Below are positions 41,285 to 52,227 of a stretch of DNA of 64,000 nt, piece after piece. Every line of letters begins with the position of its first letter. The first letter of the stretch is position 1. The translations under genes were made by a program, and so were the position numbers. The stretch is from Sarocladium kiliense (taxonomy: Eukaryota; Ascomycota; Sordariomycetes; Hypocreales; Sarocladiaceae): positions 6,386,001 through 6,450,000 of the forward strand of contig JAUZTG010000029.1 in the NCBI GenBank assembly GCA_030734395.1, in the 5' to 3' direction. The notes beneath the pieces are model-generated. The model was not told where the DNA came from, did not search any database, and saw nothing but the letters and a program-made list of their open reading frames with translations.

Positions 41285-42352
41285 TCAGGAGGGTTTCGGC
41301 TGGCCAAGAATCGTCTCAATGACCTGATGATCCTCATACGTCGCCACCGTTCTCTCACAAAGCATCTCAACCCTCTCCTTACTCTGCAGCCCATCCGGAC
41401 AAATCAACCAAATAACATTCGTCATAAACGATCTCTTATACTCAGTCATAACCTCCGGATCATTATGCCTATCAAATTTCGGTCCACCCAGGGAATGCAA
41501 CGTGTCGAGGTAGTGATCCAGGATCTCCATTTCGTGCGCTCGTCGGTTCTCGATGCTGAGGAGCGCTGTCATGTGGTAGACAATGTCGTGGAAGCAGGAT
41601 CCGAAGTGGAAAGCTGACCAGTCGAGGAAGCCCATTTGGCCGTCGGGGAGGAAGTAGATATTGCCGATGTGGGTATCGCCGTGGAGAAGGGTGCGGAAGC
41701 GTGGATTGCGCTCTGCGAAGTAGCGATCAAGAGCTTCGTTGGCGCGTTTGCCGTCCATGAGAGACTCTGGTAGTTTGGGTCGTCCAGGTGTTCGAACGAC
41801 TTGATCCCAGGGGGTGACCATAAACTTCATGCTGGGATCGTAGTTGTTCCAGATCCATGGATGGTCTTCCTGGCTTTGCCCCCAGTATTGCGCATGTAGT
41901 CCAGCCAGCGTTGCAACTCCATTCTTGACTTGAGCGACCGAGTACTCTGCGACTTCTGGGGCAAAGATACAGCCTTCTTTGGTCAAGTCGTTCATAATCG
42001 CGATACCCTGCGTCTCATTCTTTCCACCCCACCATCCTCGTGGAAAGACAACATTCTTGATATTCGGCGCGATCTTGGAGAAGAACTCCGACTCTCGTTG
42101 CGCAAGGGAAACAGTCCAAGGCTGGGCCTCAATCATCTTCGGGTCAAACACGCCCTTGACACAGACATGTGTCGGCCTGTCTTCTGTGCTATCTTCTTCA
42201 TATGTTATCGTGAAGAAGAGCTTGCTGGCCGTGCCCCAGATGGTGTGCGTGTTCTCGGCAGACTTGACTCTGTGTCCAAACTTCTCGCTGAACCATTCCG
42301 GGGTGAGCTCAGCTGGAAGCTGTGGCAGCTTTTCTTCTGCTGTGGAACTCAT
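41285..42352 (-). CDS. APH / CHK-like small-molecule kinase
   Basis: A single exon of 355 aa. The kinase-like fold of aminoglycoside phosphotransferases and ecdysteroid (CHK) kinases is shown by FRTLLHGDTHIGNIYFLPDG, the catalytic Brenner motif with Asp and Asn, and GFLDWSAFHFGSCFHDIVYH, with the metal-binding Asp and the HD-type tail seen in this group. An N-lobe segment THVCVKGVFDP supplies the expected ATP-binding Lys. There is no signal peptide, so it should be cytosolic. Members phosphorylate hydroxyl groups of small molecules; the substrate is unknown. It converges with the CE1 esterase, about 300 bp end to end. Confidence 0.85.
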   Translation of the reverse strand: MSSTAEEKLPQLPAELTPEWFSEKFGHRVKSAENTHTIWGTASKLFFTITYEEDSTEDRPTHVCVKGVFDPKMIEAQPWTVSLAQRESEFFSKIAPNIKNVVFPRGWWGGKNETQGIAIMNDLTKEGCIFAPEVAEYSVAQVKNGVATLAGLHAQYWGQSQEDHPWIWNNYDPSMKFMVTPWDQVVRTPGRPKLPESLMDGKRANEALDRYFAERNPRFRTLLHGDTHIGNIYFLPDGQMGFLDWSAFHFGSCFHDIVYHMTALLSIENRRAHEMEILDHYLDTLHSLGGPKFDRHNDPEVMTEYKRSFMTNVIWLICPDGLQSKERVEMLCERTVATYEDHQVIETILGQPKPS

Positions 42353-43154
42353 CTTGATATCGGTTCAACACTGTGCTTGTATGGGCTTCCCACTATGAAG
42401 AATAATTTGCTGGCCCCTTCGACAGGCTCTTTACTTTCTTCGGTGTGAATAAAGATCATATCCCGATGCCAAAGGCAGATCCCCCGGCCCCAATAAAAGA
42501 TCACATCGAAAGGGGCTGAGTAATGAAGCCAAGAGAAACGCTGCGATTGAGGCAATCAACTGCCTATTGCAGAATGCAGTCAGCATGCAACCTAAAGTAT
42601 CTGCATGTAGATGGCTGACCATGCATTGTCGAAATTGTCGCTTGTGGGGTACGATACACCCAAATGCTGCCTGTGCATGAAACAAGATCATCGTACTCCA
42701 GGTACAGAAATTCAGGTTAGTTGTACCTTCTGTCGTGGATATTGTAAATGTGTACAGCTGGGCGTTGATGGGGGGGAACCTCATCCTTCTCAATGCTACC
42801 TTCGTCACGTAACAATCGACATGAGGGTGTTGGGATCTCGTCGGCTGCAGAAGCTTACCCCAGATTAACACGCGGAGGGGGATTACTAGATCTAACTTAC
42901 GGGCTACATCACAGGATAAGTTCAACATCGATTACCGCTATCTTGAGGTAAAGGCAGGCTGCTCTACCAGTCTATGCAACAAAGGCCGCCCGTCGCGTTG
43001 TCATAACAGCCAATGGAGATTTTATCCACAAACGCCCCTCTTTCATGCTAAACATGTTCGCCTGGTTGTGTTGGACAGTATGATCCTCAGTCCCCTTGTT
43101 CTCTATGCTCGTTATTCTTCAGTCAAACCCCACCGTCCGTGGAAGAGTTGACAA
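42353..43154. other. Intergenic between kinase and ITC1
   Basis: 0.8 kb containing the kinase promoter and the end of ITC1. No gene or strong element was recognised. Confidence 0.4.
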
Positions 43155-46100
43155 TCACTTCCTCCGCGTCTTCTTCGCTGGCGCAACAGCCACCTCAATC
43201 GCCGCCGCCTCCCTCTTCCTAGTTTGCTTCCTCTGCCTAGGTCTCGGCGGGGCTTCACTGTGCAGATGTCCCAGCTCCTCCAACACTGTCGTATTCTCCC
43301 ATCTCAGGCAGAGGTAATTCGGTGGCTCTGGGGTCTTCTCTCGGATCCTAGAGCTCGAGCGCTTCGACACCGCTGCTTCCTCATCGGCCCCGTCGCCCGA
43401 GTCGTTGCTCGATAGATATTTCCGCCTGTTGTCCATGTGCTGCATGATGCGGTCTTTGAAGAGGACGAGCTCCTTCTTGAGTTTCAGCTCGTTGAAACCT
43501 CGTGGATCGAGCCAGTTGATGAGCTCTACTACCTTGGCTGGGTCGCCAATGTAGCCCCATTGTCGAGCTGTAAAGACGCTTGTGCCGCCCTCTTCCTTGG
43601 CTTTGCGTTCGGGCAACGTGATTCCGAACTTAGCCTTGTATTCGTTCTGTTGATCCTCAGGGACGTCGATGTACCCCTGACGCTCCAGCTCATCTGGTCC
43701 TTGAACCCAGATGCATCCATTGGCATATCCTGCCGATGCGGTAGAGCTGTTGGGTAGCCCACCGTAGGGCATGCCATTGCGTTCGAACCAGTAGTACCTG
43801 TTCCAGAAGCGGTCCTTGCCCATTACGCGTGTTCGTGGGCAATCAGCTTCTCGAAGGTCATTTTCGATGATAGCGACCTCCTCTTCACAGTTCTTGATGA
43901 TGGCCTCCTGCTTCTGGATCTCTTTGAGAATCTTGGCGAGCTGCTTCGCTTGGGCAGGAGTCACCGCTTCCTTCTCCTTTTCTTTCTTCTCTTTCTCCTT
44001 CAACTTCGCCTTCTTCTCTCGCTCCTCTTCCTGTTTCCGTTGCTTCTCCGAGAGTGGCTTCCGTCTCTTCCGTTTTGACGAGGCATCCTGATCGGTCTGG
44101 TCACCATCCTGCTCTTTGTCGACTTGCGACTCATCGGCTTCGAGACGGGAGTCGCCCTCCTCTTCCTTGACAGATTCCTGCTTGGGCGAATTCGGCGCAG
44201 TCTCCGGTGGCTGCAGTTCTTTGCGTTGCTCATTCAGTTGCCGCAGATCCTCAAGTCTGAAGTAAAAGTCAATATGATCCCTTTGACACTGCGAAAGGCC
44301 AACTTACGCCTGCTTCTTCTGTCGCTGCCACTCGACCTTCTCCTTGCGATATTTGGTCATAGTCTCACTGCACTCATCCATATACCCTCGAACGGTCTTG
44401 GTCTCCATGGTGAGCATGCACATGATCTGCAAAGCCTTGACGCGGTACCCAAGATCCAGCTGAGCGTAGTTGAGCTGTACTGACTCCTGTGACGGTTCCT
44501 CGTCAGGCGGCACGAGCTGTAGAAGCAACTCCTCGCACCTTTGCTCATAGCGCTCGTTCTTCGATAGCTGGTGGAAGAGGCCAACGACAATCCTCTCCCA
44601 GCCGCCGTTAGGGAAGTCTCGCTTCCGAAGGTGTTCGATCCAGTCGTAATCTTCCAGCAGCTCCTCTGCTCGATGCTTTGTCTCAAGCTCGGCTCTCAGG
44701 TTCTCTTCCTCAACAGCGGCAGCTAAACGTTCGGCTTCTGCCTTGGCGAGACTGCTTCTCGTCGCACGCCCCGTCGGCTTTGGCTCGGGTTCGGGAGTGG
44801 ACTCCTCTTCCTCTTCCTCGTCCTCATCTTCGTCGCTGTCGTCCTCGTCCTCAAGCTGTGGCAATGTGATGCGAACCTTGCCGCCGTCTGTCTCGGAATC
44901 CACCAAGATCTTCAGCACCGAACAGTGAATCTCTTCAAACAGTTGCACCACCACCTGCTCAGAAGCAATACACATAGCCTCTACGAAATCGTCGAACGTG
45001 AATGAGTCGAGCTTGAAGATCTCGCAATACACATTCAGTGTGTCCCAGGTTTCTAACAATGGACCGACAGACTCCATGTCGATTTGGCTATACCGCGAAG
45101 TACCGTTTGCAGTGCCATTGGTGATCTTCACCGGAGGGTCGCGACAGTAGAACTCGAGAGCAGGGCGTACTGCGTTCTCCTTGGGTTCGAGCTGTAAATC
45201 TTCGATCGGATATTTCGGCGGTGGTGGCGGTGTTGGCTCGCGAGCGACTTTGAGCATTTCCGCGTTGGATGGGTTCGAACCGTGCACAGCCACATCATGG
45301 GGCCATTTACCCTTGATCCCCCCGATGCCTTTGTTTTTGTGCATCTTTGATGCAGGCTTAAGCTCAGGAAGCCGAACAGGACCTCCTTGGCCTCCTGCAC
45401 CCTGATCATTTGGTAATGAGGCGCGCTTCTGGGCTTGAAGCTGTTTACGCTCCATAAGTTTCGTATCGTAGCGAAGATGAGGTGGTATGCGCGTGTCGAT
45501 ATAGTACTGCGAAGCATACTCGGCTTTAACCAGCCAGGGTGCGCCGTTCCAGGCTTCACGAGACACGGTTTTCCGCATGAAGGATCGAATCATGGATTTT
45601 GTGAAGACCCCACGCTCGCGAGAGACCTGTGTCTCCTCAAAACTGCTCTCCTCGTCACGGCCTACGACGAAGATGAGGTAGCGCGTGATGGGCTTGCTCA
45701 TGGAGCCGTCAGCTTGCAACCGAGCACCAATTGTCACCTTATCTCTAACCAGACCGGCCAATCTTTTGTCATCGTCGGGGTAGAAAACGGTAACGGCCTC
45801 TCCAGGAAAGTAGTCGTGCTTGAAAGTCTCGAAGATCATGTCGACAAGATGGTCGAGACGTGACACTGTTTGGAACTGAGCTTTCCGTAACACAGGACCT
45901 TTGAGTGCCTCGGGAAAAGCTGCCTCAACCTCTTCTCCACCAGCGAGCTGTGTGTCACTGTTAGCGATGGACTGCTCCTGAACAAGTACAAGACGGGGGG
46001 GATACCTCGTTCTTCAAAGCCTCGAAAAATGTCATGCCAGAATGACCGCTAATCTGATCATTGAAACGTCTCTGTGTGTGTTTGTCAGCTCGCGTTGACA

Positions 46101-46475
46101 AGCTATCGGGTTCTCGCATTGTTGGTGCGCACCTGCTTGTAAAAGTCCATTCTGTGACACTCAATATTAGCTTCTGGAAACTTCGGACAAGCTGGAACAC
46201 TGTCCAGAGAGTGCGACTCACCGACTCAAGTAGTTCTCGTATGAAGCGAACACCTCACCCGTCTGCGGGATGTACCAGACCTACTGTATGTCAGCATCAT
46301 TTACTTGGAGAGAAAGCTTCGGGAGCTTCGATGATCCTACCTCGGCGTCCTCGTCCTCGACATGCTCCGGTGGCAGAAACTGCACTGGTTTCCTTTTGTA
46401 CAACACCTATACAAGCGATCAGCACTTGGTCGTTCGAGAGTCTTTATCCCCTTGCCATGCCAACACCCATACCAT
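43155..46475 (-). CDS. ITC1: ISWI-complex accessory subunit (WAC-DDT-WHIM protein), Itc1/Acf1-like
   Basis: Seven coding exons (46475-46473, 46406-46341, 46280-46222, 46151-46133, 46071-46006, 45947-44308, 44256-43155) sum to 984 aa. The first coding exon is only the ATG; its intron starts at the next base. The WAC domain follows (VLYKRKPVQFLPPEH, VWYIPQTGEVFASYENYL, RRFNDQISGHSGMTFFEAL). A DDT domain lies near residues 320-380 (FCRDPPVKITN region, then LETWDTLNVYCEIFKLDSFT). An acidic linker comes next, then WHIM motifs (DLGYRVKALQIMCML; RTRVMGKDRFWNRYYWFERN), and a long Lys/Glu coiled coil between them. The tail is basic. The yeast counterpart Itc1 joins the Isw2 ATPase to slide nucleosomes and repress transcription. 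It is a conserved nuclear housekeeping gene. Confidence 0.93.
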
Positions 46476-48573
46476 TTTGTCTGCCGAGGTCGCACGACCG
46501 TGTAAGTTGCGACTAATGCGCTGCTGCTCTCCCGCTCAAGGCCACCAGAATGCTCGGTCAAGCGCGTCGATCGGCGACGTAGCAAGGTCTTCGCGACATG
46601 AACTGAATGGTAGGTATGTAGATCTGCGAAAAATCGGCACGGAGATTATAGTCAGGGTCCAAAGGCAGGTCGTCGCGTGTAAGACAATGTCTGGTCGTAG
46701 CAGTTCCAAGCAGCAAAGATGTTGGCAATGGCGCGCACAAATCTGATGTTGACAAAGCAATGTTGGGGAGTAAAAGCGCGAAGCTGATTGCGATTCGGGG
46801 TCGAGGAGAGCGGTTAGGGTTGGTTGGTGTGGGAAGACGCGCCTCAGCGCGGTGTAAGTTGGGGCTCGCAATCGGAGTTCGCGCGGGAGAGCGGGATCGG
46901 AGTCGGATGTCGATGTTGATGCAAGCGAGTGTAAGTGGTAGTACGACGGTGGTGGTGATGGTGATGCCGGTGTCGATGTTGGTAGGAGAAAGGTGGTGAG
47001 CATGAAGTCAGAGGAGGAGGAGGAAAGAAGAAAAGGTAAAAGACCAACGAGGAAGAGGCGGAGAGCAGCCACGGCAGCAGGTGCAGGTTGTCGGCGGCGG
47101 GCCGGGGGAAAAGTCGAGGACGGCCAGGTCCAGGTGTGGTGGGAGAGGGGTGTGGGCGCTGGAGCTTCAGTGCACTCAGGGGAGGGCCACCGCCTGGACG
47201 TGGATGATTTGCAGTGCATTGGTGATCCGTTCAGTGGCCAACAGGTGCAACAGGAGTTGGCGCGTGTTTGCGTGTGTGTGCCTGGGGCGTGCAGTGGAGA
47301 CCCTGGTGCTCGGTACTTGGCGAGAAGCGGTGGCCGTAGTGGGCGAGACAGGTACCGCTCCACCACGATCAGTGGCCCTCACCTCAACCTTGACGTAGGC
47401 TGAGTGCCTTTTTTGGCTTAGCGGCCACGGCCAAAATAATACTAGAGCCACGACGGGACGGCGGGACGCGGAGGGACGAGGTTCCCCCTCTCACCCTAGG
47501 TGTCTGATGGCATGGGATGGCACAAGAGTAAACAACTCTCTGGTCCCTGATTCACGGATAAGAAGGGTTACAGAATAGATATCGTATTGGAGACACCATT
47601 CTTCAACATAATGCAATGCGCCGCCATGAAATGAGAATATTTCTCATGTCCTTAGCAGCGCACACCCCTCCCAAAACGCACCCCCTCTGCCACGACCTGC
47701 GGACGAAGTGAACCCCCTTCCTCCTCCTCCTCTCACCATGGATGCCCCAGACCCTCTCCCCAACCACAACCCGAAGCAAACCCAGACTTTTCACCACCTT
47801 TCTTACCCTCGTTCTGTTCCCCAGAACCAGCAGAATTCATCCATGCGTTGAAGCCTTTTCTTTTCTCAATTTCTGCATATTTTATGCCCTCCGGTGTCTA
47901 TCGCCGGACCTGACTCGCAATCTCGAGGTTGAATTTCGGGGGTTACCACCGGGGCCCCGGCCGGAGAGCGACACGAATATCTCAGGGGCCCATCAGCCCA
48001 GACACTTCGTTCAAAGGTCAAAATTAACATAGAGAGGCGTCGCAAAGCCTATACACATATAATATACTCATGCAGAAGCGCCATTTTACTTGTCACGAAT
48101 GAATATAGACGCGTATTTCGAACGCTCTCCGGCATCAACACGGCGCCATCTCCGTGTAAGTGCACTTTGCCATTATGCATCTGACACTGGTAGAACAGCG
48201 GTTTCTAGTCTACCCAGACTCTGTTCTGGATAGTGCAGTAACGTTCGTTGGTGTCCGGTATTGCGTCAGGATGATCGCCGAGTCCAGTCGCGCCTCGTCC
48301 TCAAGGCCACTCGGTGTCGTGCACGACGAAAAGTCAGGCCTTGGTCCCAAAACGGCAACCTTCCCACTTCAATTCACGTGGAGGGCTCCACTCGCTGACT
48401 CAGCCAAGTCTACTCTCAAACCTCCTACCAAGGAGCAATGTCGGCATTTATGCACTGTCTGTAGACTACAAAGCCTCATCTTGTCACAGAAGAAATGTTC
48501 CTGGGTATCATTGTCTGTCTATCACACTACTGAATGTTTTTCTTTCTCCATCCCCGACCTTCTGTGCCCGCTC
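46476..48573. other. Intergenic between ITC1 start and ALG8 end
   Basis: 2.1 kb holding the ITC1 promoter and leader and the ALG8 3' flank. It has skewed composition, with GA-rich and GGTGGT-type runs at about 46930-47120. A 276-codon minus-strand frame here (46536-47366) is low-complexity Pro/Ser/Thr reading of that skew. No gene was seen. Confidence 0.45.
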
Positions 48574-50205
48574 TCAAGCTGTAAAGTACACAACCATGTA
48601 CCCCACCCAGCTTCCAACCACCCCTATCGCAGTATAAGCGCTCGTGAACATCAGCGGCAAGAACTCGTAGCTCTTCCCAAACACCATTTGGTGAATCACC
48701 GACGTGTACACAATCAGAGGGATGCTGATCGCGATATAAATAGTGCTGAAACGGTCCAGAAGGAAGAACCGTGGCTTGTTGGAAGCTGGAGCCAACTTGT
48801 CAAAAGCCATTAGGAAGGCCACCAGCCAGAATATGGTATAAGTCGTCTTGATTGGGAATTCTCCTGGCGTGAATAACAGAGGGAACAGAGATACGTGCCC
48901 GGCGACGGCCAGAGGGCGGAAAGCCCCGAGGTGACGCCGGTCGCGCAACGCGATCAGACTGAAGGGGATGATCACCAGGAGGATGGCTTTCTCGTGCACA
49001 TGCCAGCCGAATAGGAAAGATGCGTAGCCACACAATGTTAGCGCACCAATGAAGTTCTCCCACGTTGGCTGACCAAAGAGCTTGATCAGCGGCAGCACTT
49101 GGAAGAGAAGCGTAAGAGCAAAACACGTGCGAGGTGTGATCTCTGGCAGCACCGCGAAGGCTGTGTCACCCACCAGTCCTCGCGTCACACTTGCCAGTGC
49201 CTCAACCTTGACCGGAAGACCCAATTTCGGTGCGACTTCGAATTGGTATGTTAGCATGGGCTTACCAGCAAGTCGAAGAAAGAACTTACGATGAATTAAG
49301 ACGCGGTCAGCGAACGAGTACAAAGCCCACACATTCGGCGCCCAGTACGCGTGGCATAGTCCACGCGAGAAGGGAAACAGACGACTCAACATCTGTGGGA
49401 TCTGGTTCAAGACAACAAATGGCCCGAACGCCGCGCCTGCAATGGCAACCAATCCCGCCCCCAGCTTAATGCAGTTCATCACCCTGACGCGGAAAATTGA
49501 CTTGGTGGACAGGCAGTATGTTCGCAAGAGGAAGACAAAGTATGCCGGTGCCAGATAGAGGTAGATGTGTTTGAAGCACAGCAGCGCAGCGAACACAAGT
49601 CCACTTGCAAGTAGTGTTGACTTACAACGCGCCAGCGACAAAGACCAAACCAAGATGCCATACATGGCTCCATTGTATTGGAAGTGAATATGGTCGATGA
49701 TGAGCAAGCCAGGAGAGAGAAAAATCGACAGAGCTGCGACCTGAGCAGCTCGCTTTTGCCCCAGGGGTGTCGAGTCCACTATGGTTTGCAATGCATAGAC
49801 AAGAATGAGCTCAGAAAGGATCACTGTGGCGCGCTGAAAGTATATAGTCTGCCAGCTGTCGTACTCGAGGTTGTAGACTCGAACCATGGCGGGATCGACA
49901 AGACTGGCGACCTGCGAGAGCACCCACTCGAAGTAGGCGAAGAAGGGAGGGTAGTCGAGGGTCCATTCTGATGTTTTCTCGAAGTACCATTCAGAAAGAG
50001 GCAGACTGTTGGTGATGGCGAGCCAGTTCCGATGAACCTCAAAGTCGGTGGATTTGCTGGAATGGCGGAATTGATCAGCAATGGGCGCGGAATAGGTTGA
50101 CGGACAGGTCGGATCTGGGGTCACTCACTATGCAGGAAACAAGAGGATCTTGAAGGCCGCGGCGACGAGGGCGCACTGGCCCAGCGTTGGGTAGGCCTCG
50201 CTCAT
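48574..50205 (-). CDS. ALG8: Dolichyl-P-Glc:Glc1Man9GlcNAc2-PP-dolichol alpha-1,3-glucosyltransferase
   Basis: Three exons (50205-50129, 50056-49290, 49235-48574) give 501 aa. The ALG6/ALG8 signature lies near the N-terminus: KSTDFEVHRNWLAITNSLPL, EWTLDYPPFFAYFEW and DHIHFQYNGAMYG. LFPFSRGLCHAYWAPNVWALY and FLFGWHVHEKAIL follow, with around ten or more membrane helices. The enzyme adds the second glucose to the lipid-linked oligosaccharide in the ER lumen before N-glycan transfer. Intron 2 (49289-49236) is 54 nt and free of stops, so retention would add 18 residues in frame. I splice it because LIHLAPKLGLPVK is the expected family text. It is divergent from the L-type lectin gene; starts lie 640 bp apart. 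Confidence 0.94.
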
Positions 50206-50844
50206 CTTGTCAATTGTCGAGAGACGGCAGTCATGACCCCAACGCGGGTGCGAGGGGCGAGGAGTGCGGGTTGCGAAGCGAAGGGGAGATGAGCTGGCAG
50301 CTTGAGGTCAAGGTCAAGGGTGATGATGGTGCTGGCCTGGAGATTTGGGGTACCTTAGTGGGAAAGGGTGGTCCCGCACTGCCACATGCTTCCTTCGCGA
50401 GTCCCAAAGGTCACCTGTGGCGTAAGCTTAGACACCAGCCACAGCCTCCCCCAGATCTACCAGGGGCAATGACCACCAGGTCCCAAGTCGCGCCCGTTAC
50501 ACCTGGCAGTTCAGACTTGCAACATTTGCCTTTGCTTTCGCCATAGGTTCATACTCGCATCTTTACGTACCAGGTTGCTTCAGCGTGTCTATTTCTCCGA
50601 GTCCACACATCTCGGACGCTGGCCTAAACAAGCTTCGGAACTCTCTCCGTTCGACGACCCTTGGCGCTCTCAGCCTGCATCCTGCAAAGTGGCCTCAATC
50701 CAGCCGTCCAGGAACAGCAGGTGGTCATCCAGCGCAACGCCACTTCCAAGCCCTTGAGGGCACAATCTCAACAGACGCGACAGTTTTGACGGGTCTCGAA
50801 CTTCTCACAAGCATCTTTTCGCATTTTGTCCTTGTACTTTGAAG
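50206..50844. promoter_or_regulatory. Shared divergent promoter, ALG8 / L-type lectin
   Basis: 639 bp between two start codons on opposite strands, both for ER glycoprotein functions. No TATA box was seen. The sequence is mixed GC with C/T-rich tracts near the lectin start. Confidence 0.5.
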
Positions 50845-52227
50845 ATGCGTTTGTCTGGACTCCATGCCGCCACGGCGGCCATCTTCGCCGCTGGAGCTGT
50901 CGAAGCTCAGGTGTTGATCAATGAGCTGAGTTTCGGTCACTCAGGGAGGTAAGACAGGCAATTGGCTATCCTCTCCGCGATCTTGGGCTAAACAATGCAT
51001 TGCAACAGGATGAACCCTTCGGGCGGCAGCAACATTCCCAACTTCGCGGTCTCGGGCGATCCGCAACAGCCCCAAGTCCTCTCCAACAAGCTGGTTCTCA
51101 CCCCAGTCGCTCCTGGCAACCAGCGTGGCTCTCTCTGGTCCGATTCGATTCTTACACAGGTCCTCTGGACTGCCGATGTCGAATTCAGAGCAACGGGTCC
51201 TGAGCGTGGTGGCGGCAACCTCAACATCTGGCTTGCACGAAACGGCGATCGCGATGTTGGTTCCAGCAGTATCTACACGGCGCGGAAGTTCGATGGTCTT
51301 GCCCTCGTAGTCGACACACACGGCGGCTCAGGCGGCATGATCAGGGGTTTCCTGAATGATGGCAACATCGACTACAGCCAGCATCATGGCGTTGACGAGC
51401 TGGCTTTTGGACACTGCCTTTACTCGTACCGCAACCTTGGACGGCCGACGCAGATCAAGATGAGACAGACAAGAGATACCTTCCGGGTTGAAGTCGATAA
51501 CAAGTTGTGCTTCGAGACCGATAGCTTCAGCCTACCACCTGGCAACAAGTTCGGTATCACCGCCGCCACACCCGAGGACAACCCCGACTCCTTTGAAGTC
51601 TTCAAGTTGACTGTGCTGTCTGAGGGCTCCGGTAGCTACACTGGCGGAAACACGGAGAACATGAACAGCAACGACAACTACGACAGCCACCGCGCCGACA
51701 CTGGACGCAGCAAGCAGCGATCCGACCCTGTTGCCGACGAGGAGTTCTTCGAAGACTCCATTCCTGATGAAGACGCCGACGTCTTCCAGACTTCCAAAAC
51801 GCAATTCCGCGACCTCCACAACCGTATGCAGGCCACTAACCACCAAATTGCTGCCCTCTTCCGCACCCTCGGCAAATTCCAGACTGCTCAGGGCAAGAAC
51901 CACGAGTCTCTCACCAATCTCATTACTAGCCTTAACGATCGCCTCGCAGGGCTCGACAAGCTTGGCGATCTGTCGCAGCGCGTTAGCGATCTCGAGAAGG
52001 AGATGCGATCTATGCGCAACGACCTTGGCCGTAAGATACAGGCGAATGAGAGGAACTTTAAGGGCATGCTTGGGGACCACCATGCTACGCTGTCGCAGAC
52101 CCTGATTGATAGCATGCCGGGACACAAGAGGCTGTTTGCAGTGGTTGTGGGAACGCAGCTCTTGGTGGCAGTGGCTTACGTGCTTTACAAGCGGAGGAAG
52201 GCGAACATGCCCAAGAAGTACCTGTAA
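50845..52227 (+). CDS. L-type (legume-like) lectin, ERGIC-53/Emp47-like cargo receptor
   Basis: Two exons (50845-50948, 51009-52227) give 440 aa. The signal peptide is residues 1-21 (cleaved near VEA-Q). The leguminous-type lectin domain covers about 24-240: GGSNIPNFAVSGD, GSLWSDSILTQ, FDGLALVVDTHGG with the Ca-binding Asp, and RVEVDNKLCFETD. A Ser/Asn-rich linker and a coiled coil (about 290-400) lead to one membrane span (410-428). The short cytosolic tail ends KKYL, a perfect dilysine KKxx signal for COPI return to the ER. The family binds high-mannose glycans on folded glycoproteins and carries them from ER to Golgi. The divergent neighbour ALG8 makes the glycan precursor. Confidence 0.92.

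Noticed and set aside
46536..47366. 276-codon minus-strand frame
   Set aside because: Low-complexity Pro/Ser/Thr translation of GGTGGT-type DNA upstream of ITC1; not protein-like.
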